From assembly GCA_025677825.1 (NCBI GenBank), contig JAIXMO010000017.1, forward strand, positions 62,001-126,000: 64,000 nt of DNA, read 5' to 3'. Both the position numbers and the translations under genes were made by a program. Shown piece by piece: positions 1 to 11,422 of this stretch. Numbering within the stretch: the stretch's first letter is position 1; each line of letters opens with the position of its first letter. Source of the stretch: Helicostylum pulchrum (Eukaryota; Mucoromycota; Mucoromycetes; Mucorales; Mucoraceae). A model generated the notes under the pieces. The model was not told where the DNA came from and did not search any database. It was given only the letters and a program-made list of their open reading frames with translations.

Positions 1-426
1 TGCATCATCTCTTGTGATAACAGACCACCTAAGAGACTGTAATTGATCTTTTACACTTTCTTGTGTGTTTACGTTTAATTCAAGAGGTGCATCTAATACA
101 ACAAAAGTGTCATAAATTCTTGAGGTGACACATTTTTTTAAGTCTTGCATGTTACAAAAAAGTATATATATATATATATTTTTTTTTTACCTTGTGAAAA
201 TCTTCTCGATATCTTCCGGAGTGCCTGACTCGTGTCGTAATTGATTCATTGCTTCGATGAATAATAAATTCTCTTGTGACCAGGTTTGGGTTAAATAGTC
301 TTCGAATGCTGCTAAAAGCATTGGATCTTTTAATACTTCGTCAAGGCTGAAATCTGGTATATCTGCAATTAATTCACTTAAATGAATTGAAGGACCCTTT
401 GTATTCCTTTTAAATTTACTAAACAT
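1..426 (-). CDS. RGS-domain protein, 5' part (runs off the window)
   Basis: Two exons are visible: 426-191, then an intron (GT at 190-189, AG at 145-144), then 143-1, continuing past the window edge. The spliced frame is open throughout. Residues about 25-75 read as the first half of a regulator-of-G-protein-signalling fold: FSLDEVLKDP, AFEDYL, WSQENLLFIEAM, and after the splice RIYDTFV, APLELNVN. The order 'partial acidic helix, S/W-x-ENL-F, IYDTF, sp-E-N' is the classic RGS pattern. Proteins of this family act as GTPase activators for G-alpha subunits at the plasma membrane. The start is the first ATG upstream of the domain. An (AG)n run lies upstream of it. The N-terminus is short and basic with no obvious signal peptide, and the C-terminal half of the domain is missing only because the window ends. 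Confidence 0.85.
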
Positions 427-2078
427 TGGGTTTCTTTGTTTTTGATAACTGTAATTGTAAAAATAATATAAAAGAGAGAGAGAGAGAGAGATATTTTAGA
501 GCGAAATCCATTTTTTTTTTTAGGGATTGATAAAGATTTTTTTTAAAACGGAAATTGAATTGGGGTGGGTGAAATACCACTCACTTTTTGTTGTTTTTTT
601 TTGCGTTTTGCTGGATATGAACCCGATAGAAGAAAGGAAAAGGATCGACTATTATAAATGAAACGAATTGTACAAGTATGGACAGTGTCTTTTTTTTTTT
701 TGGAAACATATCCAATTATACTAACCAATATTATACGACCCATTTTTATCATTTTGGGCTGTATCCGTTTCCTCAATGTACATTCGGATTGAAATAATCT
801 GATACTATTTTTTTTGATAAATATTTACTGCTTGAAAAATAATAATTTAAACATGCGGTTTTTTTTCAGAGCTTTTTTTTTAAATAGTTGTACATACCAT
901 TAAGGTTGTAAAAAAAATTGGTCCTCGTTCTTTTTTTGATATATAAAATTACTAATTTTGAATACGCTTTGTCTCGATTCGTCTATTTAGGCGCGCATTT
1001 ATAGATATAAATGCAGAAACGTTTGATCCTGACATGTAGCAGTTTGAAATAAGTAAACCTTTTTTTTTTTCGTTAAAAAAGAATTACTTAATCTACCGGC
1101 GGTAAATCTATTTACAACGGATCATTCTATTATACATGTGGTCTCTTCTTATTAACTGCTTGTTTATTTCGATCTTTTCTCTAAAGGAGACACTGTTACA
1201 CATACTGCTGTCATTTTTTTCTCATCCCTGTTTCTTTTGAGGGTTTTGCAGAAAAAAAGGGATCGCCACATACCTTCTTACAAAACTTGTATTTTTTTTA
1301 GGTTTACTATACCGAGTAACGCGTTTAAAAAATAAACATTCACGAGGATGTGGTTAATAGATAGTAATATTGAACAAGCGTAAATGAGTGTACTTTGATA
1401 AACCACGCCATATCTAATCAATCACTCTAACTATCTTCTATACAAATGCCGTTTCAAATCAAAGTTCCAGTGAACTGGTAGGGCAAAAATATTAATAACA
1501 TTTTATTCAAATTGAAGCTAGCTTTCGCTTTGATTATAAAGTGAAATGAGACAGGTTCTGTATAAATGTATATTTTTTTTTCATGGGAATAATGTGGTGG
1601 CAGTTTTAAGTTTTTTTGTTTGAACCCTTTCATCTGTGGATCTTCCACGTGTCACGCATATTTTTCAATCACAAAATCAGGGTATAGTCAACCAACCAGG
1701 TTTTACTTACTGTAGTTATGTATCGCCCCATTTTGCCGCATCAAAATGGTTAGTCATATTAAGTCACTATATCCCTATCACCCCTCTTCTCGGGTTTAAG
1801 GGAACTATATCACCCCAGACCCTAATTTGCTTATATAATTTAGTTTGTAGTTTCAACTACGTAAAAAAATAAATAAAGAAGGCGGTAGTATGTTTCGAGT
1901 TTATCCATGGGAAGGAGGGGGGGAGGGTCTCTTTTTTTTTAATTATAAAAAAAGACGTCTGTCTTCCGTTAACTACCATTGATTTTAATATCGGTAACAC
2001 AACAATGGTTACTTAAATGACGACGACGAGATCATCGGAGCTCTCTTTTTTTGGGGGGTAAATATTAAGAAAGTTTAT
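427..2078. other. Gene-poor stretch between RGS gene and RER1
   Basis: AT-rich, with many A and T runs and a short GA repeat near 474-491. It should contain the promoter of the RGS gene. The open frames here (for example 543-776 minus and 1636-1872 plus) have low-complexity composition and no recognisable domain. Confidence 0.5.
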
Positions 2079-2927
2079 TTATTTTGCTTGCATTTTTATT
2101 TCCTCAGAAGAACTATCTGTGGCGGCTTTCTTATACTTTCTTTTACCGAAATCAAAAGGCACATAACGATACCTTACCATATGTTGAATTTGTCTTCGCA
2201 TAGTTAACGCAAATAAAATACAAAAGTAAACTAATAAAATTGGCCAGTAAACTGGGATATCGAAAAATGTAAAGAAACTACAGAAAATTGCTGCAATGGT
2301 GGCCTTTGTAGAAGAATACCTTTTTGTGTAAAAAAAAATGTCAGTATATGTTTATGTAAGGTAAACAACGGAAAATTTACCAAAACTTAAATTCAGGAAG
2401 ACGACGGATAAACGGTCTGAATTCTTCGTCGTTTCTTGTAGGTAATGAAGGCCCGTCTTCGTTCTCTTCGTCTTCTTGAGCAGAGGGGTCAAATTTAGGT
2501 GTTAAAAATGCTAAAAACATATTTAAAAGGTATATGCCTACAAAAATGTGGGGTTAAAAATTGGGTGTATACATCAGCAAAGCAAGGAAATACCTAATGC
2601 GTAACTGTGAAAAAAAGAAAAAAAAATATTAATAAAAAAAAAAAGGTCGTACACATATAAAGTGCGTATGTATTTACCAAACAATATACCATCCTTGAGC
2701 CATAAGAATACGTAAAAGAAATAAACTTAACAAGACACCAAACGCAATCCAACGATAAGTTGTGTAAGGTGTTAATCTATCGATCGAAGTTTGCCATCTC
2801 TAGATGATCAACATTAGTCTTTTTATTTAGTCGACATTTATTTTTATATATTGTATTTTACAGCTTCTAGTTCGTTTTTACGAGTAGCAAAACCACCAGT
2901 TTCGTTTTCATTTTCAATATCGTCCAT
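2079..2927 (-). CDS. RER1: RER1, Golgi-to-ER retrieval receptor
   Basis: Five exons: 2927-2862, 2799-2678, 2604-2594, 2537-2381 and 2319-2079, all with GT-AG introns, encoding about 198 residues, the usual RER1 length. Recognisable blocks are [14 protein letters not shown], a hydrophobic run, [15 protein letters not shown], an acidic linker, [30 protein letters not shown], and the C-terminal [22 protein letters not shown] that is nearly invariant in the family. RER1 is a four-pass membrane protein that cycles between cis-Golgi and ER and retrieves escaped ER membrane proteins. The lysine-rich tail fits a COPI-binding end. The third exon is only 11 nt (TG|T-TAC-GCA-TTA-G|GC), which an automatic gene caller would probably miss. 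The start ATG is followed by an acidic N-terminus, as in other fungi. Confidence 0.95.
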
Positions 2928-3826
2928 TTTATTTTAAGGGAAAGAAAGGGGAAAAAAAGTAATTTATTTTTAATGTGACAGTTTTGTACGGGGCAAAAAA
3001 AAACACAGACGCATTAAGCCAAGATGTCACGGTACTCTTTATTATAAAAAGTTTACAAGGCAAAACTGATATTTGACAATTTATATTTTATTTTTACAGC
3101 TGTGTGTATGTGAGAGAGAGAAAGGAAAAGCTATGATGATACAATTCGTTGGAAAGATAAAATTCAGGTCCAAGTATCTTTTTTTTTTTGCGCTCACTTC
3201 TCACCTGACTTAGAGTAGCAATCTTCTGTATACAAGATTCGTATGACCTGTGTATACGCTAACCAGACCGCGCTACATGTCAAAACAAAGCATCTGTATA
3301 TTTTAAAAAAAAAAATCGGGAATAGTATCACCCTTAAAAAATACAACTCTAAAAAAAATACGACCCCACAAATGCATTGGTTTTTTTAAAATAACGCGCG
3401 AAAAACCTGGTGCGCGTATCTTTTTTTAACTACTTTTCCCTTTTCTTTTATCTTGGGGTACACGTTCTATTTACACGTTCAATAGAAAATGTGACGTATT
3501 TTTTTTTCATGCGTTCAACTTAGTTTTTATTCGCATAAAAAGGAGCTTGTATGAATTAACCAAGGTATACGTACGAGTATATGAAACAAATAGTGGTAGT
3601 TATAATATGACATAATAATGAGTAAATATCACACGAGTAAAAGTGGGCGCTGTTTTATCACTTATTTATAGTACCTCCTTTTTTTTTTCTTTTTTTTTTC
3701 TTCACTTATTATTTTCTTTCTTACTAATACGGGCCCTTCTTAGAGAGACTGATAGTCGTAAAGGTACGTACGTGAAAAATGATTTGTCACACTTTTTTTT
3801 TTTTTTACTAAACGTGTAAATAGAAT
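2928..3826. other. Intergenic stretch with repeat-related sequence
   Basis: AT-rich with several T runs and no convincing coding frame. It carries a GTAAATAGA-type repeat motif near 3460-3500 (inverted) and a fuller copy at its right end (3757-3836). RER1 upstream sequence is at the left end. Confidence 0.5.
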
Positions 3827-3836
3827 GTGTATCAAG
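3757..3836 (+). repeat. Diverged copy of the recurrent AAAGGTA..GTGAAAAA..GTGTAAATAGA repeat
   Basis: Reads AAAGGTACGTACGTGAAAAA, then a CAC-rich and T-rich spacer, then ACGTGTAAATAGAATGTG. The same order of blocks occurs at 47630-47695, and in part at 34820-34880 and (inverted) 40395-40460. It lies directly before the broken gene that starts at 3827. Confidence 0.5.
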
Positions 3837-5460
3837 AATTCCCCGAATTTAAAATCAAGAAAGACTTTTGTGGACAACAAAGCATATTCCTCCGCTTTGC
3901 TCAACTTCCACTAAATGACTGGTCAAACTTTGAAAAACTGACAGAAAATGACCTTTACTCTACAACCGCTGCCCTATCTATGGGTAAATATAATAGGTGT
4001 TTCAACGTAGTTTCTCAAAAATTAGTAAAGCATCCGTACGCTCAACGATATGCTGCAGCCATTAAGAGGTATCTCAGCTCCAGAGACTCCAAAAAAGAAT
4101 ACACGGGAAAATTCCAGAATTTTCAAGATTTGCAAGTTAGAAAGCTCAAAAATGCTCTAAAAAAATGCTTTGACGTTAACCACAGGAGCAGAAATAACTT
4201 TAGATGAAACAAGAAGGGTAAATGATTTGAGTTCACGGATTCAACTGGAAAAAGAAAGTGGATGTTCGACTTCATCTCTCCAGCACCATCAATAAGCTCA
4301 TTAATACCAACGAGCTTATCAAAACCAGCAAGCTCGTCAACAGAAACAATAACATCAACGACAAGCCTGAAGAATGTTAAGGAAACGTATTTAAAGCTGG
4401 TGTATTTCTACACGATAAATATAAAAAAAGGGGAAAAACTGAACTCTACCCAAAAAAAGACTATGAAATGTAGTTTATCAAGTATATTGGACTTGTCCGA
4501 CGAAGATGTCGAGTCCTCTCAACGCGCTCTTTTTGATAACAACGAATGTAAACAGCTAATTACCAAGTACAGCTCACTAAAAATCTTTAGACACCACTTT
4601 CAACAAGTGGTCTGACTCAAATAAATGGGATCTTGAAGAAGGTGGTGCTTATGTCGAAGATTTATTTTATGATTACGCAAAATCAATAAAAAAAGAAAAG
4701 TAATAATACACTACAACATTTATTCAAATTATTTACTAACTTCATTTTATTTCTAGCTTAGCCCATTATTTCGTAATCAACGCAAAAGACAATAAATCGA
4801 AAGAGAAACTCAAGAAATACTGACCGCTTATAATAAGCCAAAATGTTAAGTCTCTTCCCGTCATTCCTGCGGAATTATCTATGCATCTGTTGCGTATGTC
4901 TGCCATGGTAGTATTTCTGCTTTATAATATATTAAGGCTTGTAACTTAGTTTATGTTTAGAAATCATATAGTGACATTGGTAACTTGAAAAACATCTGCT
5001 ACAACACTAAAAAAAAAATTGTACCTATCATCAGCGTGTTTAAAATTACTTCTAAACACTTACAGAAGCGGATTTTTTAGCAGAAATAAAATTCTTGAAG
5101 ATGACATTCTTTTAAATATCTGGGTCATTGTCGAACAAATAATAAATTTGTACCAGCTACAAGTCAAAAGGTAATTGAAAATGGCGTTTTGTTAGGTACC
5201 CATTTAAAAATATCTAGCTTTTCTAATGCTATAATAGAAGCGAGCCTAGTTCCGTCTCTTCCGCTGCAAGAAAAAATCGAGATCGTACAATAAATGAAAT
5301 ACAGCGTAAAAAAGTACGAAGAAAAACGATCTCTTTCTTTGCAATGATAGCGGGTCGGAACTTGGTTGCGGTGAAGCAGGGTTAGATACAGTAGCGGCTA
5401 TATTTAAGGGTGGCCGAAATTCTAAGGAAATCCACCCTTAAATCGTTTATTAGCGATACT
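3827..5460 (+). pseudogene. Multi-lesion pseudogene of a lineage-specific family
   Basis: No intact product. The first open block (3827-4207, about 126 residues) ends in a stop. A second (4262-4615) has a Ser/Thr-rich linker, then LDLSDEDVES and FDNNECKQLI. The sense then continues in another frame as NKWDLEEGGAYVEDLFYDY..K (about 4620-4700). Further shifted scraps follow: SSAARKNRDR near 5260, and ELGCGEAGLDTVAAIFKGG near 5355-5445. The composition W..EEGAYVED.LYDYAKS followed later by E-GCGEAG resembles a multicopy family I recall from Mucorales genomes, of unknown function. I cannot name a domain. At least four frame or stop lesions make this a relic. It follows directly on a repeat copy (3757-3836). 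Confidence 0.55.
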
Positions 5461-6024
5461 TCTGGTGTTAAAGCCGGGGGACGGAAGAACATGTTCTGGA
5501 GAAATTCATCCTTAAATAGAATTTAGCCTTAAAACACCAAAAATCATGCATGACATGTTTGTTAGGTTATGTACTTCCGTAGATAATAAACGGTAATTAA
5601 TAAAGAAATCACGGGTAGTTGGACTGGTCTTTTCTTGTAAGTGAAAAAAAAAAATGTTACGAATACAGGTATACTTAAACTAACAGCTATCGCGTAATTT
5701 TTGGCTTCAGAATGCGTATGTTGATTATGGACTGTCCGAATGGATATGCTTGCAGAATAAAAAGTAGGACAGCCGCAATATCTCGACCCTGAGACTCAGT
5801 CAGACTCAAGGTATTTTCTCTCTGACGTCGAAATTTAGCAGTGAATAAAAGTATTTCTGAGTCTCAGACTCATCCTGATATTTTTCATTTCATTGGTTGA
5901 AGCAGTCTGTGCCTTCAGAAAAAAAAAGATAGGCTATAAAATGACAACTGATCTAAACCAACTTTTGCTTTGCTTTCTCTTTTAATTTACTTTTGAAACT
6001 TTCAAGTATTAAAAAAAACCCATA
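5461..6024. other. Short non-coding stretch
   Basis: No supported gene. It contains TCTGAGTCTCAGACTC-like short palindromic sequence around 5790-5870, and the presumed promoter of the recombinase-like fragment. Confidence 0.4.
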
Positions 6025-6820
6025 ATGAACAATAAAAAAATCAACAGCGCTAGTAGCAGTGGCAGTAGCAGCAGCAGCAGCAGCAGCAAACGCAGCAGCA
6101 AACGCAGTAATAATAACAGCAACAACAGTAACACCAATGTTACTATTGACGAAAATGTTCAACGAATGATCGACAACAATGCTGATATGCATTATAGCAA
6201 CCAAATGGTCTTAGCCCAGAGCATGGCACATCACCCTAAGAACACTGTTAAGGCTTATTCTGGAAAGCAAGATGAATGGAAGGTAAATACGATTAAAAAA
6301 AATAATTTATAATTAAAAACAAAAATACCAACTTTTTTTTTTGTGTAATACTAGGAATGGTGCAATCAAAAAAAAATTTAGCGACGGAGAGCTAGTTAGT
6401 GATTCCAAACTTGGTTTTTTTCTCGATGATTTTGTCTCCAAACGTGGTCGCAAGTTCAGAAAGAATGAAGATGGCAATCCAATTCCACTAGGAAAAGAAT
6501 CAGTTCTTGGCTACGTGAAGGCTGTCTCTGACTTGTGTACTACACAGAAAGCTTTGGGCAATAATCCCAATGGCGTTGCTCGTGGTCCTCTTGTGAGAAC
6601 TTTTCTTGATACTCTTGAAAAAACCAGAGCACAAAACAAAAGAAAAAATTACAAAGACCGAGGAAAAAATACGCTGAACGATGGATACACCAAAGAAGAG
6701 CTAGTCAACATTAACAATTATTTTCTGACGGCAAAAAACACTCCTATTGATTCTCGCGACAGGTTATGCTTTTTGCTCAGTCACGCGATGCTTTGCCGTA
6801 GCAAAACAAGTTCATTGTAG
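6025..6820 (+). pseudogene. Crypton/Ndc10-like tyrosine-recombinase fragment, truncated
   Basis: Exon 1 is 6025-6282; a GT-AG intron follows and exon 2 begins at 6355. The N-terminus is a Ser/Asn/Lys low-complexity stretch encoded by AGC/AAC triplets. The core reads AYSGKQDEWKEWC, then FSDGELV, LGFFLDDFVSKRG, YVKAVSDLC..QKALGNNP, RGPLVRTFLDTLEK, DGYTKEELVNINNYFL, RDRLCFLLSHAMLCRS. This is the N-terminal (SAM-like, Ndc10-type) part seen in Crypton tyrosine recombinases and their domesticated relatives, which act in DNA strand exchange or DNA binding. The catalytic C-terminal half (R..H.xxR..Y) is absent: a stop comes at 6818-6820. Keeping frame after the splice needs one A fewer in the A9 run near 6368-6376. 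Domain assignment is by pattern only. Confidence 0.5.
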
Positions 6821-7450
6821 GTTATTCGCATTTACTTGCCAATACGTGTACGGCGTGTGACCTTAAGTTTAAAAATGCTCGGACCCTAATAGGTTATATG
6901 TCTCAGGTACATCGGAAGCATTTACGAAATAATATTTATTTTATTTTTTTGAAATAAAAAAAGTTTTTATTTTATTAAGCAATTTTGTACATATGTGGGG
7001 TAATGTTACATTTATAGCGAGCAATTTTTATTTAACATGATACGGTGTATCCAAATCCTATTTTATTTTTATTTTTTATTTGATAATGGACTTTCCAAGT
7101 ATTTAAATGTTTGCAATATTTCACTTTAAACAGATTTGTTCGCCGTGGTTAATATACGGGTGTAATATTAGAGCGAGGTCTCTTGTAATTGCGTGTTTAG
7201 CGGGCTATTTGCAATAACAGGGATGGATGACTTTTCAGTATCGAATAATAGTAGTATAGAGCTTTGTCGGCGTGGGCAACTTTTCAAACTGTGACAAATT
7301 GTTAACTTTAAAAAAACAGTGGAAATGGTTTTATTGTCGGTGATTTATAGAAAACGACGCGTGTACATTAAGATTAATTTCTTTACCGTTATTCCTTTTC
7401 TTTTTCTTTTTTCCCCTCTTTTTTTTTATATACAGTTACTCAATAATATT
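6821..7450. other. Spacer between recombinase fragment and Fanzor-like relic
   Basis: AT-rich, with no supported gene. If the two flanking ORFs once belonged to one element, this is the internal spacer. Confidence 0.4.
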
Positions 7451-10400
7451 ATGCATAGTAAAAAGAAACAAAGGGTCAAGTTTGAAGGTAGTAGCAATCG
7501 AATACCAAGCTGGCGTACTCCAGGCCTTAAAAGAGAACGGATGGAGAACGAGGCAGAGTCGTCAACTTCCTCACCTTCCTCAACTAAAAGAGTCAAAAAC
7601 TATACGGACAACAATTTTTATATTGAAGCGTTATCTAATGAAATGCGAATTAGATTAACTAATAAAATTTGAACGTGCTTAGATAATAAAGACGATGTAA
7701 ATACTTTAAAAACCCAATGTTTAAATGCCACAAGACTCGAAAGAGGCTCGGACACTACAGCGGAACAAAAAGCCAACGTTCCAGCTACTACAATAGAAAA
7801 GTTTTTAAAAAGAAAAAAAAAAGGAAATGTTGAATACTGGTTGGATTTTGTAGCTGAAAATTTCGATTCAATCCACCTTGAAGTAAATAGAAAAAGGAAA
7901 GGGAAAGGGAAAGAAAAAGAAGTAGAAAAAGAAATCGTTTCTGATGATACTATCCCTCTTAATAAAGTATTGGATACTATATCGTCTAACCATAATACAG
8001 ATGAAGTTAGAGTTTTACTACATCGATCTCAAACATTTTCAGAAAAGATCTTCCTAAAGACATTTTGCATCAATTTCTAGCAATCATTTCAAAGACATTA
8101 GTGGAATCAACTGATTATATCACAACCTATAGAGTTCAACTATTCAAGATGTTAATTCAATTTAAAGACAAGCGTTTTGAATTAGATGAAGCAAATAACG
8201 TAGTTCTTTCTAGTATTCAAGGCCCAAAGCTTAAAGAGTATCTTCCGAGTGATTTTAACGTAGATCAACCTAATCAATGTTTACCCCCTGCTCCCGATAG
8301 AGATTTTAGGAATTCAGATAGTTTCAACAAGCAACTAAAATCTTTATTTGACACCAGTCATTTGCAATTGATTCAATCTACGTATTTTGGACCTCGAGGA
8401 CCTACGCAGTCAACTTTACAAAAGTCACCGCTACATAAGGTATTAGTTGATCATGTTCCTCCCAAAAATGATCAACGACAATCTCTAGATGTTTATATAA
8501 TGAAACAAGCATTAGCCAAATACTCTGTAAATTTCATCAACTTATGGGACAATCCCAGACGACTTAATAATTTATTAAATCGTCTATTACGTGTACTCTT
8601 AAAAATTCACTTGGCTCCTATTCGTGAAAAAAACTGAAAGATTTCGTAGAAAAAAAGAAATTAAAGAGAGAGGAGAAGTTAAAATGCAACAAAGATTTAA
8701 CTATGTCTAATTATCCAAGTATACCAAAAAAGAATATCAGTCCGATACATAAGTCAAGAAATAGTCGAAGAAGACTTTTTAAGAATGAAATTAAAAGAAG
8801 AGACAAATATATCAAGAAATCTACAGAAGATCGTGCAAACGCTCCGAAATGGCGTAAGAGAGCAGAACGGTGTAATGAACGTATTAAGTCCTATATTGAA
8901 GTTCTAAAAGAAGAGGTTCGTATACTTTTAATATTCACTTTGGAAATGTAATAACTAATCTTATATCCGAATTTAGAAACTGAAAAGAAGTGTAGAAGAT
9001 GAGTATCTTGTGTCTGACGACAAAAATAAGAATAACGATAAAGAACAGGTTAGTATACTTTTTGCATTAATTTTGGCAAACAAAAATTTAACTTTATATT
9101 ATAATGTAGGAAGATAATGGTATTGAAGAGTTGGAACTGGAGATGTCTTCCGAACATAACCCAGTTTCTGCTAGTGATTTGCTGCTATTAGAGGATGAAA
9201 GACCCCTTAAAAACACTGACGTCAACAGGAATAGATTGAACGTATTACAAACCATATTACAAAATCTCATCTATAAATACGATGGAAAAAGTATTTCAAC
9301 AAAACAAATTCAAGACGTTTCCAATGATATCAACGTGAAGGAGATCAATGTCTGCAAATTGATAATTGATTTGATACAACCGTATTTTCCTGAAAAAAAA
9401 ATAGATATTCCATCGCATTCCAAATACCCTTCGTATTGATGGCCAATCAAGTATTTAACCGCGCTGGATATTCCAAAAAAGCCTTAAAAATTTGTCCTAT
9501 TACAAGTCCCGGGCATTTGAATGCTTTACCAATGGATGCCTCCGCTATATATAGCTTGTTCTGTGGTAATAACACCGGAGATGGCGTGAAAAAGCTTGAA
9601 ATATATGGATTTGACGGCAAGGTTATTCTTTCTCGACAACTAGCGAATGAACAAAAAGACGCTGTCTTTAGCTCTTTTTTTGACTTACCTGAAATCACAA
9701 ACACTGCGTATTCCTTTAATCAAAAGTTTAATCATGTGATAACTTTCTTACCGGGTTTAAAAACAGCTAGAGTATCTGGAATTTTTATTCGTGATACCTC
9801 ATCATCCAATTCTTGCAAAGTAATCACTCAAAAGAATGATAGCAAAGTTACACCAAAACAATTGTCAATTTCTGCCAAAAGAGATATTAATGATAGGATT
9901 GCACTTTTAAAAACTGAATCAAACGCTATCGGTTTACAATTAAAAAATGCTGTTCAAATAAGAAAGAATAGTATCATTACAAGTGATATTAAACGTCTGA
10001 AGAATGAATGGATAAAAAAAGATAAAAACGACAAGAGCTTTACAATTCAGGAAAAAAAATTAATGACGAATTATACAAGAAAATAGAACAAGAAAAGCTT
10101 TTAAAGAAACACTATAACAACGAAACAATAGTTATCAAAGAACGTCTGAAGGCTACTAAATCTAAAATTTATAATTTGCAAAAACAACTTAATGCTTCGG
10201 AATACGGTAAAGACTTTACGATAAAAGATGGACAAAATATTGGTAAAAAATTTGAAATAACGAAAGATAACTATAAATGCTTCGAGAGAACAGAAGATAT
10301 AGAGTTAGACGAACAAATACGCTATTCAGACGACTTGCTGTTTTCTGGAACAGATAATGGACTGGTGACTATGACGGAAACGGCAAAGTTGGATATAAAC

Positions 10401-11422
10401 CAAGTAAAATTTCACTTAAAGTTGTTTAACAAATATTCAACATTGAATGACACTAAAGGTAAAAAATGATATGATTTCTAAGCAGATTTATTTTGGGAGT
10501 TGTTGCTCACATTTTTTTAAAACATTTCGAAATAGAAGGTGATCAAGGCGCTGCGTTGAACTTTTCCAATGATGATATCAACAAAGCAACACTTTGTAAA
10601 ACTTTTAAAGTCCATTCCAGTGACTTGCAGTTTCGTAGTGGAGTTAAAACAAGCATGATGAAGCTAGAAAAATTGAAAAAGCAAACAGATGCAGGAAAAG
10701 TTGTAATGAATATTGAAAGAAGTTTTATGAATATGAATATCGAAAACGCCAATAATATACAAGAAGCCGATGATATGATGGATAACAAATATAAACACAG
10801 GAACGACATACGAAACTTTTATTATTCAAACGTACGAATCAAACGGAAACGTAGAACTGAAATACAACAAAAGAAATGTTTCGATAGAACTTGCTCTTCC
10901 GAAAGACAATTTACTTCGAGCAAAGGAAATAAACAACCCATCATGTTAACTGGCGATAGAGGATATTGTAATAACTCAAGTATTAAAGGCCACCTAAGGT
11001 ACGGAGGCGTATGGAAACCCAGACTGCATAGTCTATATACGTCCGTCGCTGTTACGAACGAAAATTTGACATCTCAAACTTGCGTTTTTTGCTTTAAAAA
11101 AACAACACACCCGTTCAAAGTCTTAAAAACCAAGAATGGTACTCTCGTCAAGGAAGTAAGAGGAACAGCAGTTTGCTCTAACAAGCATTGTATATTGGCT
11201 TTGAAACATGAAACACACAAGGGAAGAGATGCCGTATCTGCTACTGCAATATGCATTTCAGGATCGGCTATGTTACTACTAAAGATGCAGCATCCATCTT
11301 TCTGTTACAACGACTACAACAGTGAAACAAATACTGATGATTTCAGAAAAAAAGCCGAGGTTTTCCTTAACCGAAACACCCCAAGGCCTGCTATCGATGA
11401 TGGTATTACTAGAGAAATCTAG
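7451..11422 (+). pseudogene. Fanzor/TnpB-like RuvC nuclease relic (Fanzor1-type), frame-broken
   Basis: About 1,250 codons readable across six breaks. The protein begins MHSKKKQRVKFEG at 7451 with a charged N-terminus. An in-frame TGA lies at 7670. Frame shifts fall near 8035-8045, 8625-8635 (A7 run), 9395-9430, 10060 (A8 run) and 10465-10515. Two clean GT-AG introns (8916-8976 and 9049-9109) still splice in frame. The central part has PFVLMANQVFNRAGYSKK and SPGHLNALPMDASAIYSLF, then Lys-rich coiled coil. The C-terminus carries the nuclease signature: FSGTDNGLVTMT (Asp codon 10353, RuvC-I), GDRGYCNNSSIKG, TNENLTSQTC (Glu codon 11060), a zinc pair CVFC...CSNKHC, and GRDAVSATAI (Asp codon 11228, RuvC-III). 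That order of Asp, Glu, zinc ribbon and Asp is typical of TnpB/Fanzor OMEGA nucleases. Family is inferred from motifs; the in-frame stop and shifts make the copy inactive unless assembly error explains them. Confidence 0.6.

Noticed and set aside
543..776. 77-residue minus-strand frame
   Set aside because: Lys/Ile/Phe-rich product read from T runs, with no domain and no splice partners.
1636..1872. 78-residue plus-strand frame upstream of RER1
   Set aside because: Unbiased codon use, no family, in a region rich in stops on all frames.
6025..6204. Ala-rich frame on the strand opposite the recombinase fragment
   Set aside because: It is the complement of an AGC/AAC Ser/Asn repeat and so an artefact of low complexity.
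7451..11422. Reading the Fanzor-like locus as several small independent genes
   Set aside because: The pieces lie in order, join by frame at homopolymers, keep two introns in phase, and together give one protein layout.
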